Source: Mucilaginibacter_A sp964244955 (lineage in GTDB: Bacteria > Bacteroidota > Bacteroidia > Sphingobacteriales > Sphingobacteriaceae). Taken from it: 7,380 bases of DNA. Below the pieces are notes generated by a model that saw nothing but the letters and a program-made list of their open reading frames with translations, did no database searches and was not told where the DNA came from. The position numbers and the translations under genes were made by a program. The stretch spans positions 1-7,380 of the forward strand of contig CAXTKQ010000152.1 of assembly GCA_964244955.1 (NCBI GenBank), written 5' to 3'. Below, piece by piece: positions 5,335 to 7,380 of this stretch (within the stretch, counting starts at the first letter, position 1; each line of letters starts with the position of its first letter).

Positions 5335-5964
5335 ATGAATGTAACCCTTACAAAAGTTTTACTCGCAATCTTTTTTATTTATAACATAGATTCAGTTTTT
5401 GCTCAGCTAACAGATAAGCATAAATCTAATTTATACCTTAACACTTTTGCTGGTTACGGCACAGAAAACAACTGGGGCAACACGGCTTTTTTTGCCGGGG
5501 CAACATTATCAAAACCTATAACAAAGCACCTGTTTTTAGAAGGCGGCCTTACCCTGTTTACCACCGCTCTTTATAATGTTTATAAGGATAGGCCGACAGG
5601 TTTAGTTGGGCAAGACAGGTATTATCATGCCGTGTTTTTAACGCCAGATGTAAACTACACGTTTGGTAACAGAAAATCTTTTTTAAATGCTTCCATTAAA
5701 GTAGGGCCTTCCTTAAAGTATCAAAGTGATAAAACATTAACAAGTTATGTTGAAAAGGTATATGCCAATGGTAACAGAGAAGTTGTACCCGGTTCGGTAA
5801 AATATACCTATGAAAAAGGTTTTAACATTTCTTATTATGCCGGGGTAGCTTTCGATGCAAAAATAACAGATAAACTTAGAATCGGTGTTTTCTTGGATAC
5901 CTACTCACATGCAATCCCTATCGAACATTTTATGCCAGGCATTAATGCTGTTTTTAAGTTGTAA
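5335..5964 (+). CDS. Secreted outer-membrane beta-barrel-like protein
   Basis: This 209-residue protein begins with a Sec signal peptide: Lys7, a hydrophobic core LLAIFFIYNI and a cleavage-like SVFA-Q at 20-24. The mature part alternates hydrophobic and polar residues in short strands rich in Tyr, Phe and Gly, for example SNLYLNTFAGYG (31-42), TAFFAGATLS, HLFLEGGLTLF, AVFLTPDVNYTFG, ISYYAGVAFDAKITDKLRIGVFLDTYSH and the terminal NAVFKL. This is the texture of small porin-like or OmpA-barrel-like proteins of Bacteroidota, and the strand count (about eight) fits a small barrel. I recognise no named family. The next gene, a small lipoprotein, starts 21 nt later on the same strand, so co-transcription and a shared envelope role are likely. 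The ATG at 5335 is chosen because it gives an intact signal peptide. Confidence 0.75.
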   Translation: MNVTLTKVLLAIFFIYNIDSVFAQLTDKHKSNLYLNTFAGYGTENNWGNTAFFAGATLSKPITKHLFLEGGLTLFTTALYNVYKDRPTGLVGQDRYYHAVFLTPDVNYTFGNRKSFLNASIKVGPSLKYQSDKTLTSYVEKVYANGNREVVPGSVKYTYEKGFNISYYAGVAFDAKITDKLRIGVFLDTYSHAIPIEHFMPGINAVFKL

Positions 5965-5985
5965 AAGTAATCAATAACCCTTTTT

Positions 5986-6385
5986 ATGAAAAAACAAGTA
6001 GTTTTATTTTTTTGCTTCATAAGTTTACTCACAACCAGTTGTAAAAAAAACCAGCCAGGTGAATTTTTTAGTAAGCGAAATGCAAACGATAAATGCCTTA
6101 ACAAACCCGGGCATTAAAGAAGAATTTTCGGTGAACCAAAAGATTACCTTTTATGTTACCATCAGCAAAGTAAACAAGCCCAAGGTGGTTTATACTTTAC
6201 GGGAATATTTCCCCAATAGCAGTTCAATAGTTATCACTTCCGGCTCGATAGATGAAAGGTACACCGGCCATGATTTAAGTTTGGATTATACGCCAACGCA
6301 AAACAAAGATTTGATTACTTTGGAATTTACGGCAACCTGCGGCAAAGAAGTGATTAAACGGTTTAAGTATGTGATGGCAAAATAA
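5986..6385 (+). CDS. Small lipoprotein, interrupted by a frameshift at an A8 run
   Basis: An ATG at 5986 opens MKKQVVLFFCFISLLTTSC, a lipoprotein signal peptide with lipobox cysteine at residue 19, followed by Lys-Lys. Read as is, this frame runs off into unrelated sequence and stops at 6117. The adjacent frame is open from 6023 and continues to TAA at 6385 as a compact secreted-type domain (VNFLVSEMQTINALTNPGIK..., about 109 residues from 6059) that has no signal peptide of its own. Dropping one A from the run of eight A at 6043-6050 joins them smoothly as ...TTSCKKTSQVNFLVSEM. The whole would be about 132 residues. The body, with KITFYVTISKV and LITLEFTATCGKEVIKRFKYVMAK, looks beta-rich and Ig-like; I do not recognise the family. 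Explanations are a phase-variable tract, transcriptional slippage, a recent pseudogene, or a base-calling error. An automated annotation may show only 6059 or 6080 to 6385. Confidence 0.65.
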
Positions 6386-6417
6386 AAAGCGTTTAAGTTT
6401 TGCCGTGCCTGTTTTGC

Positions 6418-6435
6418 ATGCTTCTTTTAGGGCAT
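6418..6435 (+). repeat. Recurrent post-stop motif, copy 4 (ATGC-TTCTTTTA-GG-GCAT)
   Basis: The motif starts 32 nt after the lipoprotein stop, on the same strand. The core TGCTTCTTTTA (6419-6429) is exact, with ATGC and GCAT arms. GCATA at 6432-6436 can instead pair with TATGC at 6445-6449 (8-nt loop), so two competing hairpins are possible. No T-tract follows, and I see no standard terminator in this 69-nt convergent spacer. Confidence 0.5.
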
Positions 6436-6454
6436 AAAAAACGGTATGCTTTAA

Positions 6455-7327
6455 CTAAAGTTTTTCAATATCCTCTGCCAAAAGGCCGGTTGCTTTTACA
6501 ATTAAATCTGTAGACAGCCCGCTTTCTTTTAAGGATCTTGCAACTTTTAAAATGCCTTCGTTTATGCCTTTTGCTATCCCTTCGGATATTCCTTCTTCAC
6601 GCGCTGTTTCAATGGCGTAATCATAAGTTGCTTTGTTGTCCCGAAAGGCTTTCAAGCTGTATTCGTAGCGGTCTAATTCGTCTTGTTTAAATTTGGCGAT
6701 TTCGGCTTTTTCAAAAGCTTGGGTAAAAACTTCGTCTTTAAATATGGTTGGGATATTTTGAAAATCTTCCAGGTTTTTGATAAAATACAGCCATTGGTCT
6801 AAACGGGTTTCCAGTTCGTTTTCGGGCTTTGTAAAGTTGGGCATTTCTAAATAAATGTAGGTCAGCTTGTCATAAAAAACCTTGCCGTGCTGGTTTTTCA
6901 GTTTGATGGTATGCACCACTTCGTTTTTTTCAGATTCATTTTCGTAATCATCAAAAGTAAAATCCAGGATACCGATACAATAAACTGCGTTGAGGTTGTA
7001 GTTCCACTGGCCTTTTTCGGCCTGTTCGCGGATGGGGAAAGTAGAGTAATAAACCGTGCGCTCGATAAAGTAATTTTGCTTGGCCTTTTGCAGTTCGACA
7101 ATAAATTTCTCACCTTTACCGGTTTCGCAATAAATATCGTAAATGGCTTTCCGGTCCAAATCGGTTTGCCCAAGCTGTTCGGTATTTTTAAAAGAAAGGC
7201 TGGCAATTTGGTTGTGCAAAGGCAAAAGCGCATTCAAAAAATCAATCAGCAAAGGCTTGCTGGCTTCTTCGCCAAAAATCTTTTTAAAGCCAAAATCGGT
7301 AAACGGATTGATGTATTTTGCTTTCAT
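6455..7327 (-). CDS. Rpn-family recombination-promoting nuclease / PD-(D/E)XK nuclease family putative transposase
   Basis: This 290-residue protein opens with the family signature INPFTDFGFKKIFGEEASKPLLIDFLNALL (6-35). The PD-(D/E)XK core is visible as YDIYCETGKGEKFIVELQ (63-80), with Asp64, Glu78 and Gln80 as probable catalytic residues; RTVYYSTFPIREQAEKG (90-106) and LNAVYCIGILDF (112-123) follow. The middle (about 170-215) is helical, and the C terminus has EGISEGIAKGINEGILKVARSLKESGLSTDLI, the small repeat-and-helix tail common in this family. Length is normal and the key residues are intact. Members related to E. coli RpnA-E act as DNA endonucleases that stimulate RecA-independent recombination; they are often annotated as transposases, but no terminal inverted repeats flank this copy. 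It is transcribed alone from its own promoter and converges on the lipoprotein gene. Confidence 0.9.
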   Translation of the reverse strand: MKAKYINPFTDFGFKKIFGEEASKPLLIDFLNALLPLHNQIASLSFKNTEQLGQTDLDRKAIYDIYCETGKGEKFIVELQKAKQNYFIERTVYYSTFPIREQAEKGQWNYNLNAVYCIGILDFTFDDYENESEKNEVVHTIKLKNQHGKVFYDKLTYIYLEMPNFTKPENELETRLDQWLYFIKNLEDFQNIPTIFKDEVFTQAFEKAEIAKFKQDELDRYEYSLKAFRDNKATYDYAIETAREEGISEGIAKGINEGILKVARSLKESGLSTDLIVKATGLLAEDIEKL

Positions 7328-7347
7328 TTTTTAAGATGGAATGGTAG

Positions 7348-7355
7348 CAAATTTA
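7348..7355 (-). promoter_or_regulatory. -7 promoter box (TAAATTTG) of the Rpn-family gene
   Basis: On the minus strand TAAATTTG matches the Bacteroidota TAnnTTTG consensus exactly and ends 20 nt before the ATG at 7327. The -33 region at 19-nt spacing reads ACTG, a weak match to TTTG. Expression is therefore probably modest; this is inferred from sequence only. Confidence 0.5.
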
Positions 7356-7380
7356 CAAATTTTAAAAGACGGAACAGTAG

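Noticed and set aside
6430..6451. Rho-independent terminator for the lipoprotein and Rpn genes
   Set aside because: The stem is only five strong pairs with an A-rich loop and no T-tract follows on either strand.
6455..7327. Insertion sequence around the Rpn-type gene
   Set aside because: No terminal inverted repeats or target-site duplications are visible on the side that can be examined, and the gene has its own normal promoter.
1..7380. tRNA, rRNA or riboswitch
   Set aside because: No cloverleaf, rRNA-like stretch or recognisable aptamer core was seen on either strand; spacers are short.

Overview
The window looks like the chromosome of a Bacteroidota bacterium, probably Sphingobacteriaceae (Pedobacter/Mucilaginibacter-like). 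I infer this from the AT-leaning composition, the absence of Shine-Dalgarno sequences before starts, promoter-like TAnnTTTG boxes, and the gene families present: a BlaI/M56 pair, an Rpn-type nuclease, a DUF3052-YdeI protein, and a beta-barrel next to a lipoprotein. The genus call is inference from style, not from a marker gene.

Layout. (a) 1-1966, plus strand: the C-terminal part of a thioredoxin-domain (DUF255/YyaL/SSP411) protein whose start lies upstream, a 79-nt spacer, then a SlyD-type FKBP peptidyl-prolyl isomerase. A strong hairpin at 2006-2044 with A and T tracts on both sides separates slyD from the convergent gene. (b) 4343-2053, minus strand: a two-gene regulatory operon. It has a Bacteroidota-type promoter, two identical-half-site TACGAA-N4-TTCGTA operators, a BlaI/MecI-family repressor and, 7 nt later, an M56 (BlaR1-like) membrane metallopeptidase. 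The C-terminal region of the peptidase is not a penicillin-binding sensor but six 23-residue Glu/Lys/Arg/Gln-rich repeats followed by a PEKTE tail. (c) 4344-4569: a gene-free patch with short dyads and three copies of a small recurrent motif. (d) 5220-4570, minus: a DUF3052-like/YdeI-like two-domain protein. (e) 5335-6385, plus: a secreted beta-barrel-like protein and, 21 nt later, a small lipoprotein whose signal peptide and body are in different frames, joined at a run of eight A. (f) 7327-6455, minus: an Rpn/PD-(D/E)XK family protein with an exact TAnnTTTG box upstream.

How it fits together. The blaI-blaR pair is a self-contained sense-and-derepress unit: the repressor should bind the two operators over its own promoter, and the metallopeptidase should relieve repression when its periplasmic part senses a signal. 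The target genes, if any beyond the operon, are not obvious here because the neighbours lack the operator. The other genes look like independent units.

The points most worth following are the A8 frameshift in the lipoprotein, the repeat-bearing sensor of the M56 protein with its operator pair, and a small hairpin-capable motif (ATGC-TTCTTTTA-GCAT) that recurs just after stop codons and always reads in the direction of the preceding gene.
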